The notes beneath the pieces are model-generated. The model saw nothing but the letters and a program-made list of their open reading frames with translations. It searched no databases and had not been told where the DNA came from. From positions 7,998,001 to 8,062,000 of the forward strand of contig NC_069106.1 of the NCBI RefSeq assembly GCF_947172395.1: a stretch of 64,000 nucleotides of DNA, written 5' to 3'. The translations under genes and the position numbers were made by a program. This document shows, one piece after another, positions 22,801 through 32,019 of this stretch (position 1 is the first letter of the stretch; each line of letters starts with the position of its first letter). This DNA is from Bicyclus anynana (Eukaryota > Arthropoda > Insecta > Lepidoptera > Nymphalidae).

Positions 22801-25800
22801 AAGTCATATCTGTCGCCTGCCTAGAATATTAATAGTTTTTTTAGGATTCCTAGGGACATCAACAAAGAGGTGAAAACCTTTCCGGTTTCTTGCGATGCAA
22901 TAGGTGGTGGAATAATGGGTAAGGTGGTACATAAGTGTATCAGAAAAGGAGGCAAAGCATTTTATTATGAGACCTAGGTGTTAGCGCCAGTGTGTTTTAG
23001 TAAGCCATAGGTGATTTAACCAGTCCATCGATATACGCTTGGATAAAACTTCGAAAAACTCTGATATATTAGTTAAATTACTAATTATTATGTGTTGTGG
23101 TGAAATCTAGTGAATTTTTGTGAACTGTTTAAGGGTAAAATACTTGTGAAAGAATTATTTCGATACGTTAATTAATTCCAGAGATATGCAATTTTAAGAG
23201 AGCGCGCGGTGATCAGCTCGCGTTTAACTCCGTGACGTCATCATACAACATTTGCTCACCCGTTATAGGCAATTTTGTACTTTGGACTTACCTACTGACG
23301 AACTAATGGATATAATTGAGAAATTCTTTTTGTATTGAAAAGCCCGTTTATCGAGGAAGGCTATAAGCTACATAACATCACGCTACGACCAATAGAAGTA
23401 AAGCACTGATCAAAAATGTGGCCAAAACGGGGAAAATAATGTTCATTAAAACTGCTTGAGGTACAGAGATGATATTTGGCAGTGAGGTAGTCTATAGTTC
23501 GTAGGTATCTGCTAATAATGAATTTTCTATATATCGCGACCGTCAGCGGGAGTCGATATTTATGAGAACTTTGAATGTATGTAAAATCATAACTATTTGG
23601 TATTTTTAAATAAAACAAAAACAAGTGTATCTGTAAATATAAAAGCTCTAATGTAATGCACACTACACCAATAAGGACATTAACAACATGGGGATGAAAA
23701 CCCTTTGCAGTGCGATGGTAGAGGAAGGTGACGATGAGTATCTCTGAAATATATCTTATAAAACACTGATATACTGGCAATTGGCAAGGTTTGAGGCTTC
23801 TAAGTATCATCCGAAGTAGCAAATTAGATTTGTAATAGATTACCTGCACAGACTCCACAGCTTCAGCCCTAAGTATGACCTCCAGTGACCTGGGAATGCA
23901 CCCACGGGGCAGTTCTGCTTGGGTTTCCTGTATGCGGATCTTCTGAAAGTCCACAAACACCGACTTGTCTGCATCTAGCATGAAGCGCCTGCGGTTGGCG
24001 CACACTGGATTCCGGCAAATCGTTGGGATTGTGTACTGGAAAATATACATGGCTTTAGATGATGTTTCAGATTTACTTGTGAATAACAATTGTTCACAAT
24101 ATTTATGCTCTTGCCCAAGGGCGAAGTATCATTTATCATTCATCATTAGTGTAGTGCATTGTTGCTTGGTCAAATTACAATTTGTTGATTCGTTGCAAAC
24201 ACCACGTGCGTTGCGATTGCGAGAAATGAGACATCGCCCCGCAAGAGGACAACGCAGGCACCCAGATATACTCAACAATACATATAAATAACTCTACTAT
24301 GGTACAGTACAGTACAGTACCTACAAAGCTCTAAACTCTTTTACACACAGTTGACAATGCTATAGGTCTACCAAATAGGCTAACATGCTTGAAAATAATA
24401 GAAAAATAAAAAAAAAATATTTCATGCTAACCTTAAATTGTTGCTCAACATTTTTGATCACAGTCTGGCAGTCCAAGCAGACAAATGTCCCCATGACAAG
24501 CTCAGGATGTACGGGATGGGTCCGAACAATTTGTCCTGATATTCTGATCAGGGTTCCTATTTTAGCTGTTGTTAACTCTCTAACCTTGTGCCTTGTCGGC
24601 ACATCCACAAATGAAACATAGCATTCCTTGTCTTGCAGCTCTTTTTTCATACCTGAAAGAGTAAGTGACAAAATTACCCTTTAACTATGGATGTACTATC
24701 TACAAACTAACAAAGTTAATTAAGTTTAAATTCAATTCTTGAATTCTAAATGATTTTATTATAATGTAGAAAATAGTAGTCTGAGACAGATATGACGTCA
24801 GGTGGTGTGATATACTTGACCACCACCAAACCAGACTTGTTTCATATAGAGTAGGGATTTAGAGAGGGGTAATGATCGGTTGGCAGGAACAACTGCGATA
24901 TAAGGCGCTTGTTGTACTGTTGGCTATACACCACTTCTGAGTCAGCTAAAAATCTATGTATATAAAAATGAATTGCTGTTTGTTAGTCTCGCTAAAATTC
25001 AAGAACGGCTTAACAGATTTATCTTATCTTGGTCTTGATATGTTCATGGAGGTAAAGGGAAGGTTTAAAACGTGAGAAAAAATAAAATAATTTCCGGGAA
25101 AACCCTAAAAACTGCCCTTTTCTATTTCCCATACAAACATTTAAGAGTCAAGCGGTAGGGGTAGGGTAGGGGTAGGGTAGGGGTAGAGTATAAGTGCACT
25201 TATGTCAAAACGAAGCTTGACCGGGTCCGCTAGTAAACAATAAAAAAAGCTTGGTGTTGAACTGCACTATACAATTAATGTACTTTTTTATATAGGGGGT
25301 GATCAAAACCTAACTAGGGGCCATTCCACCCAATTGTACTTAGTTCTAGATAAGTTTGTTAAATGGTGGTAATCAAAAAAATTTAACCTTGGCTGAGTTT
25401 ATTGCGGACCCTTCTGGCCCTCTCAGACTAAGGCATGTTTGGAACCTTCGTAACTTGAATTTAAAGTTTTCGACTTTAATTATCACCATTAAATCATGAT
25501 ATTCTTCTTTCTTATTTCTTCTGGGCCGTTTTCACACTTAGCCATGTGATTGGCCGTTGTGCGTAAATAAAAAAAAAAACCATGACATTACCTAAACTGT
25601 TGTTGTTTAGGTAATGTCATGTTTGATTGATTTTTAGAATTTAAAAATAAAAATAAAATTAATAAATAGTGGTGTTATAATAAATACCAGTTTCTGCAAG
25701 GCTCATCACATAGTTCAAGATGGCTTGGTTCAGGAACGGATGTATTCTGTAGTATTCCTCAATGATTGTGGTGGCGAGATTCTGGTTATATTTCTCTACA

Positions 25801-26903
25801 TCGTCAAAACTTATTTCTAATGTGCTTAATTCAGGTTTGAGAAGCTCTTTGGCTTGCTTTTCATATTTTATTTCATTGTCCTCTTTGAACCTGTAAAATA
25901 TTTTTTAAAGAATATACGCCATTACTTTTGAATTTTTTTTTTATTTTTTACAAGTTAGCCCTTAACTACAATCACATCTGATGGTAAGTGATGATGCAAT
26001 CTAAAATGGAAGCGGGCTAACTTGTCAGGAGGATGATGCAAATCCACACCCCTTTGGGTTTCTATACTACATCATACTGGAATGCTAATCTCTTGGCAGT
26101 ACTTCTTTGCCAGTAGGATGGAAACTAGCCGTGGCTGAAGCCTCCCACCAGCCAGACCTGAACCAATTAAGAAAACTTCAATCAGCTCAGCCGGAGATTA
26201 AGCCAGGTTATGATTAGATACCAGTGCGCCACACATGCTGTCAAAAATAAATATGAAAAAAACCCTGGCTCTGTCTATGGAACCCTTGTATCTATAGTTT
26301 TAAGTTTTTTGACTAATTATCACCATTTTCTAATAACATTAACAGTGGAGCTCATGTGGTATAGCCAAATAAACGATATAGACAAAATATAACCCAATGA
26401 TACAATAATTATCATCATCATTATCAACCCATATTCGGCTCACTGCTGAGCTCGAGTCTCCTCTCAGAATGAGAGGGATTAGGCCAACAGTCTACCACGC
26501 TGGCCCAATGCGGATTGGCAGACTTCACACACGCAGAGAATTAAGGAAATTCTCTGGTATGCAGGTGTCTTCACGATGTTTTCCTTCACCGTTTGAGACA
26601 CGTGATATTTAATTTCTTAAAATGCACACAACTGAAAAGTTGGAGGTGCATGCCCCAGACCGGATTCGAACCCACACCCTCCGGAATCTGAAGTAGAGGT
26701 CATATCCACTGGGCTATCACGGCTCAATGATACAATACCTTTGCCTTTTCCCTATGGGAAAGAATAAAGAAAAAAAACCCAAGTCCAAAAGTATAATAAA
26801 TATTAACTTACTCTTCCAAGAAATCTTGAAACAACTTCTGACAACGAACTCCAACTTCATCCTTAACTTGACTCTGAGTAGCATATGTATCTGCTACATC
26901 CAT
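10898..26903 (-). CDS. MCM6: MCM6, replicative helicase subunit (complete, 15 exons)
   Basis: Mcm6 is one of six AAA+ subunits of the nuclear Mcm2-7 helicase, loaded at origins and active in the CMG complex. Exons 5' to 3': 26903-26812, 25890-25688, 24652-24432, 24035-23844, 22820-22648, 22233-22110, 21510-21372, 19296-19139, 18351-18199, 17310-17005, 16084-15888, 15030-14912, 13173-13048, 12173-12028, 11017-10898. The sum is 2469 nt, giving 822 residues, close to human MCM6 (821), with every phase joining. Visible: start MDVADTY; zinc-finger Cys pairs CLDC and CRNPVC split over exons 3/4; Walker A GDPSTAKSQ (exon 8); Walker B CIDEFDKM (exon 9); sensor AAANPVGGRYD and arginine finger SAPIMSRFD (exon 10); C-terminal winged-helix part; end HPNYVVDA. 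Exon 11 carries an unusual Gly/Ala/Pro stretch before WRITVRQLESM. Intron 8 holds a partial second copy of exon 8. Confidence 0.96.
11063..11371. mobile_element. hAT-type MITE, copy 1
   Basis: Ends ctcagactaattac and gtaattagtctgag are inverted. It is flanked on both sides by the exact 8-bp duplication GTAGTTAT (11055-11062 and 11372-11379), as expected of hAT transposition. It has no coding capacity and lies in the last MCM6 intron. Confidence 0.85.
11624..11924. mobile_element. hAT-type MITE, copy 2
   Basis: Same family as 11063-11371 and same orientation: gacctgcctcgctagacg near the left end, acaggtcctttggtctgag at the right. Exact 8-bp duplication ATCACACG at 11616-11623 and 11925-11932. 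Confidence 0.85.
12727..13020 (+). repeat. SINE family A, near full length
   Basis: tRNA-like head gccgtgatagcccagtagat (A box) and gggttcgaatccgg (B box), then the body through gagccgaatatgggttgata. It ends 28 bp from MCM6 exon 13 on the donor side (13048). Confidence 0.85.
13300..13830. other. MCM6 intron 12 sequence, no feature recognised
   Basis: AT-rich, with no coding signal, repeat boundary or strong structure that I could recognise. Confidence 0.5.
13836..14510 (+). repeat. ~430 bp repeat, third copy, split by an insertion
   Basis: The element of 5284-5720 restarts here (ttgtaggaaatagtcgtctg), breaks at about 13902, and resumes at about 14115 (ggtggcgcgacttgctttcg) to ctgccaaaag. 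The 200-bp insert begins with (agaa)n and attgtgccatacaccacaat, matching the tail at 9597, so it is probably a LINE 3' end. Confidence 0.6.
14519..14685 (-). repeat. SINE family B, minus, truncated
   Basis: Reverse complement of the family B tail and body (ttttttacaagttagcgctt, then gatggaagcgggctaactca and aatcgcttggcggtacat). Confidence 0.7.
14696..14897 (+). mobile_element. Short non-autonomous Helitron
   Basis: TCTATACTAATATTATAAAG start after an A, end CTAG before a T, and the ccgcgcgg palindrome near the end. It is very similar to 3056-3247. It stops only 14 bp from the donor end of MCM6 exon 12 (14912). Confidence 0.8.
15062..15195 (+). repeat. SINE family C
   Basis: gcctcaaataacttagtggt head, ggttcgatcaacg degraded B box, and gtacccactcctaactcagt body shared with the minus copy at 508-657. 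Confidence 0.6.
15196..15355 (+). mobile_element. LINE polyprotein C-terminal remnant
   Basis: The plus strand reads RGRPKKRWLDCVKEDVC and, after a shift, GVDDELTSNRDEWKRLTYVS then DPTKVG. This is the common end of insect LINE reverse transcriptase proteins and is broken by a frameshift. Confidence 0.7.
15361..15655 (+). repeat. SINE family B
   Basis: gtggatttacaagacggagg, cctgggttcgatcccc (B box) and an almost intact body to agggctaacttgtaaagaat, with an A-rich tail. Confidence 0.85.
16320..16505 (+). repeat. Unclassified repeat, second copy at 22354-22530
   Basis: Blocks ctagttgacacttttttttc, aatatgtttttcacaatacg and caactgtttcatgac recur inverted at 22354-22530, where the copy interrupts a SINE. 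It is therefore mobile, class unknown. Confidence 0.6.
16722..16764. repeat. Perfect hairpin, 20-bp arms, 3-nt loop
   Basis: Arms 16722-16741 (atccaaactgcgaagcggct) and 16745-16764 are exact reverse complements with loop ctc. It lies in MCM6 intron 10. It may be a fold-back insertion relic. Confidence 0.85.
17343..17504 (+). mobile_element. Short Helitron
   Basis: Starts TCTAAATATATAAAAGCG after an A, ends gggcgggcgtctgCTAG before a T. The interior is degraded relative to the copies at 3056 and 14696. Confidence 0.6.
17566..17790. repeat. 21-bp minisatellite in MCM6 intron 9
   Basis: About ten units of agcgtttatggctgatgcac. Because 21 is a multiple of three, both strands stay open (ADAPAFM-type heptads), which explains the ORFs seen here. 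There is no sign that it is coding. Confidence 0.85.
17880..18062 (+). repeat. G-rich ~20-bp array, G-quadruplex-prone
   Basis: About nine imperfect units of the form ggggtcgggggccttttg on the plus strand, each with two runs of four or more G. The G-rich strand is the MCM6 template strand. Confidence 0.75.
18412..18470 (+). repeat. SINE family A fragment
   Basis: ctgccgatgcgaattggacc and agcgtggtggactat match the 3' part of family A. Confidence 0.5.
18540..19032. repeat. Tandem palindromic satellite in MCM6 intron 8
   Basis: Four to five units of about 110-120 bp. Each contains an imperfect palindrome running from ttatacgagtaatttcgtc to gacgaaacgactcgtataa, separated by aacaaacttacctaaag. 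It ends against the duplicated exon 8 piece at 19033. Confidence 0.75.
19033..19117 (-). pseudogene. Partial tandem copy of MCM6 exon 8 (Walker A)
   Basis: About 85 bp nearly identical to exon 8 positions 19204-19288, lying 171 bp downstream in intron 8. It still encodes VGDPSTAKSQLLKQVSEIT, with the Walker A Lys and Ser intact. The spacing is a multiple of three and the frame from exon 8 stays open through the donor into this copy, ending LKYSYN-stop at 19013. No 3' splice site precedes it and it ends in satellite sequence, so it is most simply a relic. Retention of the intron would give a truncated Mcm6 with two P-loops. Confidence 0.8.
19384..19731. mobile_element. Fold-back element with ~140-bp inverted arms
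   Basis: Arms about 19384-19525 and 19590-19731 are near-perfect reverse complements (ttcaaccgacttccaactca; gatcagtttgaaggcggtgc) around a 60-bp centre. Related elements with AACCGACTTC ends are at 38036-39169 and 46840-47228 and in the right-hand duplicate. Confidence 0.85.
19745..20160 (+). repeat. 130-bp tandem repeat, about 3 units
   Basis: Units contain gtggaaagttctcatcaata, ggtagctactgtgaacc and cttcatcaccagacccttaa. The period is 130 bp and the third unit is diverged. The same sequence follows the fold-back elements at 47330-47470 and 63600-64000, so it is probably part of that element family. Confidence 0.8.
20161..20640. repeat. Degraded repeat sequence in MCM6 intron 7
   Basis: gaatttttaaaatcggtcaa and nearby words echo the internal repeats of the element at 38036-39169. 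The rest is GC-richer and unrecognised. Confidence 0.4.
20641..20917. mobile_element. hAT-type MITE, copy 3, inverted
   Basis: Reverse-oriented relative of 11063-11371 and 11624-11924: ctcagaccaattat at the left, ataattggtctgag at the right. Flanks ctctcccc and ctctcctc match at 7 of 8 positions, an aged target duplication. Confidence 0.8.
20918..21371. other. GC-rich part of MCM6 intron 7
   Basis: Unusually GC-rich for this window, with a C-run at about 21039-21050 and a small inverted pair (ctggtctggaggacg against cgtcctccagaccag). With 20455-20640 it may be the two halves of an older insertion split by the hAT MITE. No coding match recognised. Confidence 0.35.
22235..22580 (+). repeat. 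SINE family B interrupted by another repeat
   Basis: SINE sequence begins at the very edge of MCM6 exon 6 (tggaatttacaagtcacagg, cctgggttcaatcc), stops at about 22353, and resumes at about 22531 (gtgtagaaaccgaatgtgga). The 22354-22530 insert is an inverted copy of 16320-16505. The antisense SINE seems to supply the exon 6 acceptor. Confidence 0.75.
22840..23840. other. MCM6 intron 4, mostly unrecognised
   Basis: Positions 23340-23380 (cccgtttatcgaggaaggct) match the interior of the short Helitrons. The remainder is AT-rich with no supported feature. A long minus-strand ORF over 23361-24089 is exon 4 plus intron read-through. Confidence 0.5.
24767..24930 (+). repeat. ~430 bp repeat, fourth copy, 5' part only
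   Basis: tgtagaaaatagtagtctga, gatatgacgtcagg and gcgatataaggcgcttg match 5284-5720. It breaks off before the next Helitron. Confidence 0.6.
24953..25233 (+). mobile_element. Helitron with internal GGGGTA run
   Basis: Starts TCTATGTATATAAAAATG after an A and ends gggtccgCTAG before a T. Contains a short (ggggtaggtag) simple repeat at 25156-25190, similar in type to that at 45860-46032. Confidence 0.65.
25240..25570. other. MCM6 intron 2 sequence, no feature recognised
   Basis: AT-rich. A few words (aattatcaccatt) recur at about 26310-26325, but no element could be delimited. Confidence 0.4.
25581..25621. repeat. Perfect hairpin, 17-bp arms, 7-nt loop
   Basis: catgacattacctaaac (25581-25597) and its exact complement 25605-25621, loop tgttgtt, preceded by an A-run. 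In MCM6 intron 2. Confidence 0.85.
25929..26210 (-). repeat. SINE family B, minus
   Basis: Tail first on the plus strand (ttacaagttagcccttaact), then aagcgggctaacttgtcagg and agcctcccaccagccagacc. It begins about 39 bp from MCM6 exon 2, on its acceptor side. Confidence 0.85.
26402..26727 (-). repeat. SINE family A, minus, near full length
   Basis: Plus strand reads atcatcatcattatcaaccc, ccagcgtggtagactgttgg equivalents, cggattcgaacccacaccct (B box complement) and gggctatcacggctc (A box complement). Confidence 0.85.
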
Positions 26904-27828
26904 GATTTTAGTTATCACTCAATACAGAACCGGTAACTAAGGTTATGTTAACCTTACTTTACTTTAGTTGGTTGATACCAATGATGGAAATATTATAAAA
27001 TTAACTTATCAGGTAAATACGTAGTAAATGATTTAATTATAACTTCTATCCATTAATATATTTCTCGCGGCTTTGAATTTACACTTTAAATTCTTAGCTC
27101 ATAGAATTACTGATACGGATACTTAGAGATTAGCCTTTATAACAAGTTCATTCTTTATTCAGTTAGTCGGCTCAATCACACAAAAATTATATATTTTTTT
27201 GTTGATACAAAACACAAAATAAACACAAACAAAACGAGATTTTGTTTTTGACTTTTTGACAAGAGAAGTTCGGACTTCGGTAACTCGGATTTGGCGGGAA
27301 GGGAAACCACAGATTACGGTTAGATTTTTTTTTATTAAAAGGAAACTCGCCATCTATTATCTATGTATCTAAGCTCGCCATTATTTATTAATCTGTAAAA
27401 ATAAATCGCATAAACAAATATTCATGTATTTTTACATGTGTATGTAAAAATGGGGATGTATAATTAGTATATATTTTTTTCGAATGTTTTAAGAAAAATT
27501 AATGTTTTCAACCTTAATCTAGTTATCTCTTTTGAAAATCCGTAAAACAATCTCATTATTCCAATTCAAGAAGAGCCAAATTTAAATTAATGAACGTGTC
27601 TGGAATGTCCCCCAAAAACCAAAATGTCATTGTCAATGTCAAATATTGTTTGAATTCCTTATTTCCTTCATCCTTTTCCTTGGTCATATTTTTGAAATGA
27701 AAGTTTCGGAATTCGGAAAATAATTCAGAAAATAAGCATTTTAAATTTAAATTTGAACAATATACATTATTTATTTTACTTCTAGCTTCAACAGCAACTT
27801 ATACGTCGCTTTCATTAATTTTAAAACT
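26904..27828. promoter_or_regulatory. Divergent promoter region, MCM6 / RMP24-like
   Basis: 925 bp between two start codons pointing apart, so both promoters must lie here unless there are unseen upstream exons. AT-rich, no interspersed repeat recognised, and no TATA box or named element that I would defend. Confidence 0.6.
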
Positions 27829-30459
27829 ATGGATTTAGACGAACATCAATTAAACTTTTTAATCAAAGCTTCTGGTGCCGTATCAATAATTCAAAATAAA
27901 GAAACTAAGCAAATTATGCGGAGCTTCTACTTGTAAGTTTGATTGTCAAATCCCTGAGGATAAAATTTCCTTTAGATATTTTCTTTATTCCCCTTTCCCT
28001 TGATCCATATGGTTTGGATGTTTATTATATAGAGGCTTCTTTACGCATAGAAACCAACAACTTCATACTCTAATTTTTTTTAAATTTCTTTTACTACTAG
28101 AAATCCACATTACTTGGAGTGTCATAGGTTATATTTTATTCTTGTAGTATTACTGGAACGGGAACTACACAGGTGAATCTGTGGGATGTCATGTATAATT
28201 ATAGACAAACAGTACAGTAGGTAGGAACTACAAACTGGCTTATGTTGCACTATGGTTAGGCTTAATATCAATTATTAGAAAAAAATTAGTGTAGCAACAG
28301 CATAACTTAACTAAGTCAGGAGGGCAGGTGTTGCTTTATTATACTGCTCAGGTATTTGGTTCAGTTTCAGATTGTTGCACACTCGTTTAATCCAGTTTTA
28401 GAGTGCTACACACATTTAATCCAGTTTCAGAGTGTTTCACACTCATTTGATCCAGTTTCAGGGCAATGCACACTCATTTGAATCACCTTCAGAGCTGTAA
28501 ATTTGAAACAAAGGCAATAATTAACCAGCACCAGCAAAATATAACTTCTTTATGAATCATATACATTAATTTCAATTTGATTTACAGGACACGTTACAAA
28601 CAGGCAACTGGATCCACCAAACTACCACAAAAGCAGTTTTCAAGTGAAGTAAGATGCCCTCGTTGCTCTATAGAGTGGACAAGAGATACAGAGAGAAGAG
28701 TATGCTGAAAAATTATATATAACTGCCAACTATAGGGCCAGGTCTCCTTCTATATAATATAGAGGAGGAAATATAGTTTAAAATAAAAAAAAAAAAACTA
28801 TTTCAAGGCGTAAACTAAGGCTTTTGAAACATCAAGTTTGACTATTTGTAAAGATTTTACGATTTTTACTATTACGAGCCAGCAACAAAATCAATAATTG
28901 CTCTCATCAAATCATCATTCTTTACTATGTTTACTATTATTACATAAATAATTAATTTTACTTTTTGTTAAGATGAAAGCCAAATTTTTCCCAGGTATTT
29001 AAGGCAGACCACACTGCTTCAATAATTTTTTTTTGGTTAGGGGAAATAATAATGTTTTGACTATTGACAATAATTATCAGATCTGATATCAATGATAATC
29101 ATGTGGACTGATGGCTTAACATGCTTTCTGAAACGGTCGTAGAACCACAGAGAACAGTGTACCACAGTAGAACTTCCCAACAGTGAGCTCAGTTTTTTTA
29201 TTTCTTGCTAAAATAAAAAAAATAATATTTGATTTTCCAGTCTAAGACTTGAACTCTGTCCCCTATGGTCAGGAACCACATTGATTTGATTTAATCTTTT
29301 TAATCTGATTACACTCTGTACTAACAGCAGTTTAAATTATGTATAGTTTAATGAATAACTTATTACAGGTAAAGCCAATAAAATTAAGTAAAAGGCAAAG
29401 ACGCAGAATCAGATCCAATGGAAAGGTTAAAAATAAGTCTGCTAACAAGGATTACTTATTACATAGCAATATCCTGGTAATTGATCTATTTTATTTTGAT
29501 TAATTTGTCAAACAAAGATGTGCTTCAATTTAATGTTTATGTGATAAAATGTGGAACAGTCTATGTATAGCTTTGTCCATGTTAGTGTCTTATGCACATC
29601 AATAATATTTTAATTAAGACTTTGCCATCTTTTTAAGCGCTGAATCGCCTTTTTCAGGAAACTAATTTTATAACTTAGATTAATTAACGGCAATTATTTT
29701 TTATAAATATAGATAGAAGACAACACATGATGGTGGACTTAGGTTGATTCAGATTATGTTAAATTCCTTAGCTACCACTATCAGATGTTAATGATAAGGA
29801 CAGGGACCAGGGACTTAATATACCCATTGGGGCAAGGCAGTGTAGCACTGCCAACACTGTGCAGAGACTATCTTTTTGTTTTAATTTTTTTTTTGATCCA
29901 GAACTTGAAGTAAGAAGTTTGTAATCTGGAGCCACATAAACACTGGTTAGCTTTATGTGGCACTGATTTTTTTATTTTTGAAATAAAACAATTCTCTGCA
30001 AAACTATACTACCATTTTGAAAGGAATACAGATATTACTACTGTCCACAACATTCCTTGAGTACTTTTGTTTTTACAGGAAAAGGTGTGTTCATTTTGCA
30101 ATCACACAACAAAGATACCTATAATAAAACCAAATAAAACCTGTGCACATATTGAAGAAGAAAAATCTGTTGACCATCCTAAAATACCTGAGAAGCAAAT
30201 TAAAATGGATACAACACAAAATAATGATAAGAAGGAGGTAGATGTATATAGTAAATCAAATGAAGTATTTTCTTTAAGCAAACACAAAAATACTCTCTCT
30301 AGTCACATAAAGGAGCCGCCAAAAATAATCAAAAACAATAAACGAAAGAAAGACAAATTCGCAGGGCTATGTCAAACAGCTGTCATTGCTGCTACTAAAT
30401 TGAAAGAGGAAAAAGAAAAGCAAAATAAGTTGAACCTATTCCTGAAACCATCAAATTGA
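27829..30459 (+). CDS. C18orf21/RMP24-like zinc-ribbon protein
   Basis: Four exons, 27829-27932, 28588-28699, 29369-29476 and 30079-30459, join in frame to 234 residues. The start is the ATG before DLDEHQLNFL. Two Cys pairs, CPRC (C58, C61) and CSFC (C112, C115), form a likely zinc ribbon separated by a very basic stretch (KRQRRRIRSNGK). The tail is Lys-rich and ends in a helix-like segment (LCQTAVIAATKLKEEKEKQ) and NLFLKPSN. This layout matches the human C18orf21 (UPF0711) family, which has been reported as RMP24, an RNase MRP subunit related to yeast Snm1. A role in rRNA processing is an inference from that family. Rpp21 is the main alternative because it also uses two Cys pairs. Head-to-head with MCM6 and tail-to-tail with the glycerate kinase, 120 bp away. 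Confidence 0.75.
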
Positions 30460-30552
30460 AATCATGCAGTAATATACAAATATGGCTTTTATAGACAGAA
30501 TTATGTATTGGAATTTGTCACAGCTGCGAGTATCATGAGTACAAAAATATTA

Positions 30553-30569
30553 TTTATTTCATAATTAAA
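30553..30569. terminator. Poly(A) signals of two convergent genes
   Basis: TTTATT at 30553-30558 is AATAAA for the minus-strand kinase, 22 bp past its stop. ATTAAA at 30564-30569 is a candidate signal for the plus-strand zinc-ribbon gene. The two transcripts probably overlap at their ends. Confidence 0.55.
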
Positions 30570-30579
30570 ACACTTGTAT

Positions 30580-32019
30580 TTATGTATTTTTTATTACAAT
30601 TAAATGTATATCCATTACATTAGTGTTTGTATGCCCTGTAATGACATGTAACTCCCCATTATTGAATAGTTTGTAAAAATTATAAGAATCATTGTTTTCA
30701 ATGTAGTTATCAACATCTATATTCGATTCTATACTGTCTGCAATCAGATTTAGATAGCCAATAGCTCCAGCAACATCTGTAGGCCCATCTATTCCATCTG
30801 TTCCAGCACTTAGAAAATATATTTCATAATCCTTAAATTGATTTTTCAAATTGTTTATTTCTTTTGAAAACTCCAAACTTAGTTGTTGATTCCTTCCACC
30901 TTTTCCACTACCTTTTACTTCTACAGTGGTTTCTCCTCCAAGTATTAAACACAAATTTTTAGTTTTTATATCATTCTCTTGAATAGTTTTACTTAAAACT
31001 AAACCTGGTATTTTCAATGTGCTCAATTCACTTTTTAATTGATCATAATTTATATCACTCTTTTTAAATGTCACAAATATTTTTACTAATTCTGCATATT
31101 TCTCTGCTAAGTCAATGACATTTCCAGTAACTATATTAGATAGTACAATGGGAAAATAGTTTAGCTTTATTGCTTCTATACTAGCAGCTTCAGTGCTTAG
31201 TGTATTAGAGCCTATAATTTCATTTTGTACATTATCTGTAGGAAACTCTTTTAAATCTTTTTCATCTTCTAATACTATTTTTATTGATTTAGGCAGTTCA
31301 TTGTATAATTTATATTTATTAATTATATTTAGGGCTTTTGTGTTACTATCTTCATTTTTGGTAGTTGGTCCACTTGCTATTAAGTCTAAAGGATCACCAA
31401 CAATATCAGAAAGGATCAATGTTGCAACTTTAGCAGGTTGTGCACATATAGCTAGTTGTCCTCCTTTCACATCAGATATACTTTTTCTTACTGTATTCAA
31501 TTCTTTGATATCTGCACCACAATTTGCCAATTTTTTAATCAAACTTAGTTTTTCATCTAAAGTGATGGGATTTTTTGGCATTGGTAGCAAAGCAGAACCA
31601 CCACCAGACAGGAGAACTAACAAAAAGTCATCTTGTGTTAATTTTGTAGTTAAGTCTTTGATTTTTTTTGCTGTTTCCAAAGCATTTACATCCGGTAAAT
31701 TGTTTTCTGCACCCTCACAGTAGGCTATATTATCATAGGCTGTTTTATGATCTAAACTACCGAAAGGAATGCTTATGATACCCTGTTTAATTTTTGAACC
31801 TAAAGTTTTTTCAACTTCTATTGCCATATTTTTAACAGCTTTCCCAAATCCAACGACATAGACATGTTTGTCTTTTAAGTTATAATTTCGGCCTGCAATA
31901 GTTAACTGCTGTGTAGGAGAAATGTACGAAATAGATTTTTGAATAAGATTCTCGGGCAAAACAGCTGATACACTGCTCCTAAATATTTGGATAAGATCAC
32001 ATATGATATTTTTGGCCAT
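30580..32019 (-). CDS. GLYCTK: Glycerate 2-kinase (GLYCTK type)
   Basis: Single uninterrupted exon of 479 residues. The family phosphorylates D-glycerate, feeding serine and fructose breakdown into glycolysis. The N-terminal two thirds is the DUF4147 domain, with LLSGGGSALLPMP (about 136-148), NTVRKSISDVKGGQLA (about 175-190) and ILSDIVGDPLDLIASGPT (about 202-219). The C-terminal MOFRL domain shows ILGGETTVEVKGSGKGGRN (about 358-376) and LSAGTDGIDGPTDVAGA (about 406-422). Length and motif order match animal GLYCTK. There is no clear mitochondrial targeting peptide, because the N-terminus MAKNIICDLIQIF has few basic residues, so cytosolic action is likely. It is divergent with TERT. Confidence 0.93.
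   Translation of the reverse strand: MAKNIICDLIQIFRSSVSAVLPENLIQKSISYISPTQQLTIAGRNYNLKDKHVYVVGFGKAVKNMAIEVEKTLGSKIKQGIISIPFGSLDHKTAYDNIAYCEGAENNLPDVNALETAKKIKDLTTKLTQDDFLLVLLSGGGSALLPMPKNPITLDEKLSLIKKLANCGADIKELNTVRKSISDVKGGQLAICAQPAKVATLILSDIVGDPLDLIASGPTTKNEDSNTKALNIINKYKLYNELPKSIKIVLEDEKDLKEFPTDNVQNEIIGSNTLSTEAASIEAIKLNYFPIVLSNIVTGNVIDLAEKYAELVKIFVTFKKSDINYDQLKSELSTLKIPGLVLSKTIQENDIKTKNLCLILGGETTVEVKGSGKGGRNQQLSLEFSKEINNLKNQFKDYEIYFLSAGTDGIDGPTDVAGAIGYLNLIADSIESNIDVDNYIENNDSYNFYKLFNNGELHVITGHTNTNVMDIHLIVIKNT

Noticed and set aside
23361..24089. A 242-residue minus-strand protein
   Set aside because: It is MCM6 exon 4 (24035-23844) read on into intron sequence.
31193..31723. A 176-residue plus-strand ORF
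   Set aside because: Antisense shadow of the glycerate kinase, without domain signal.
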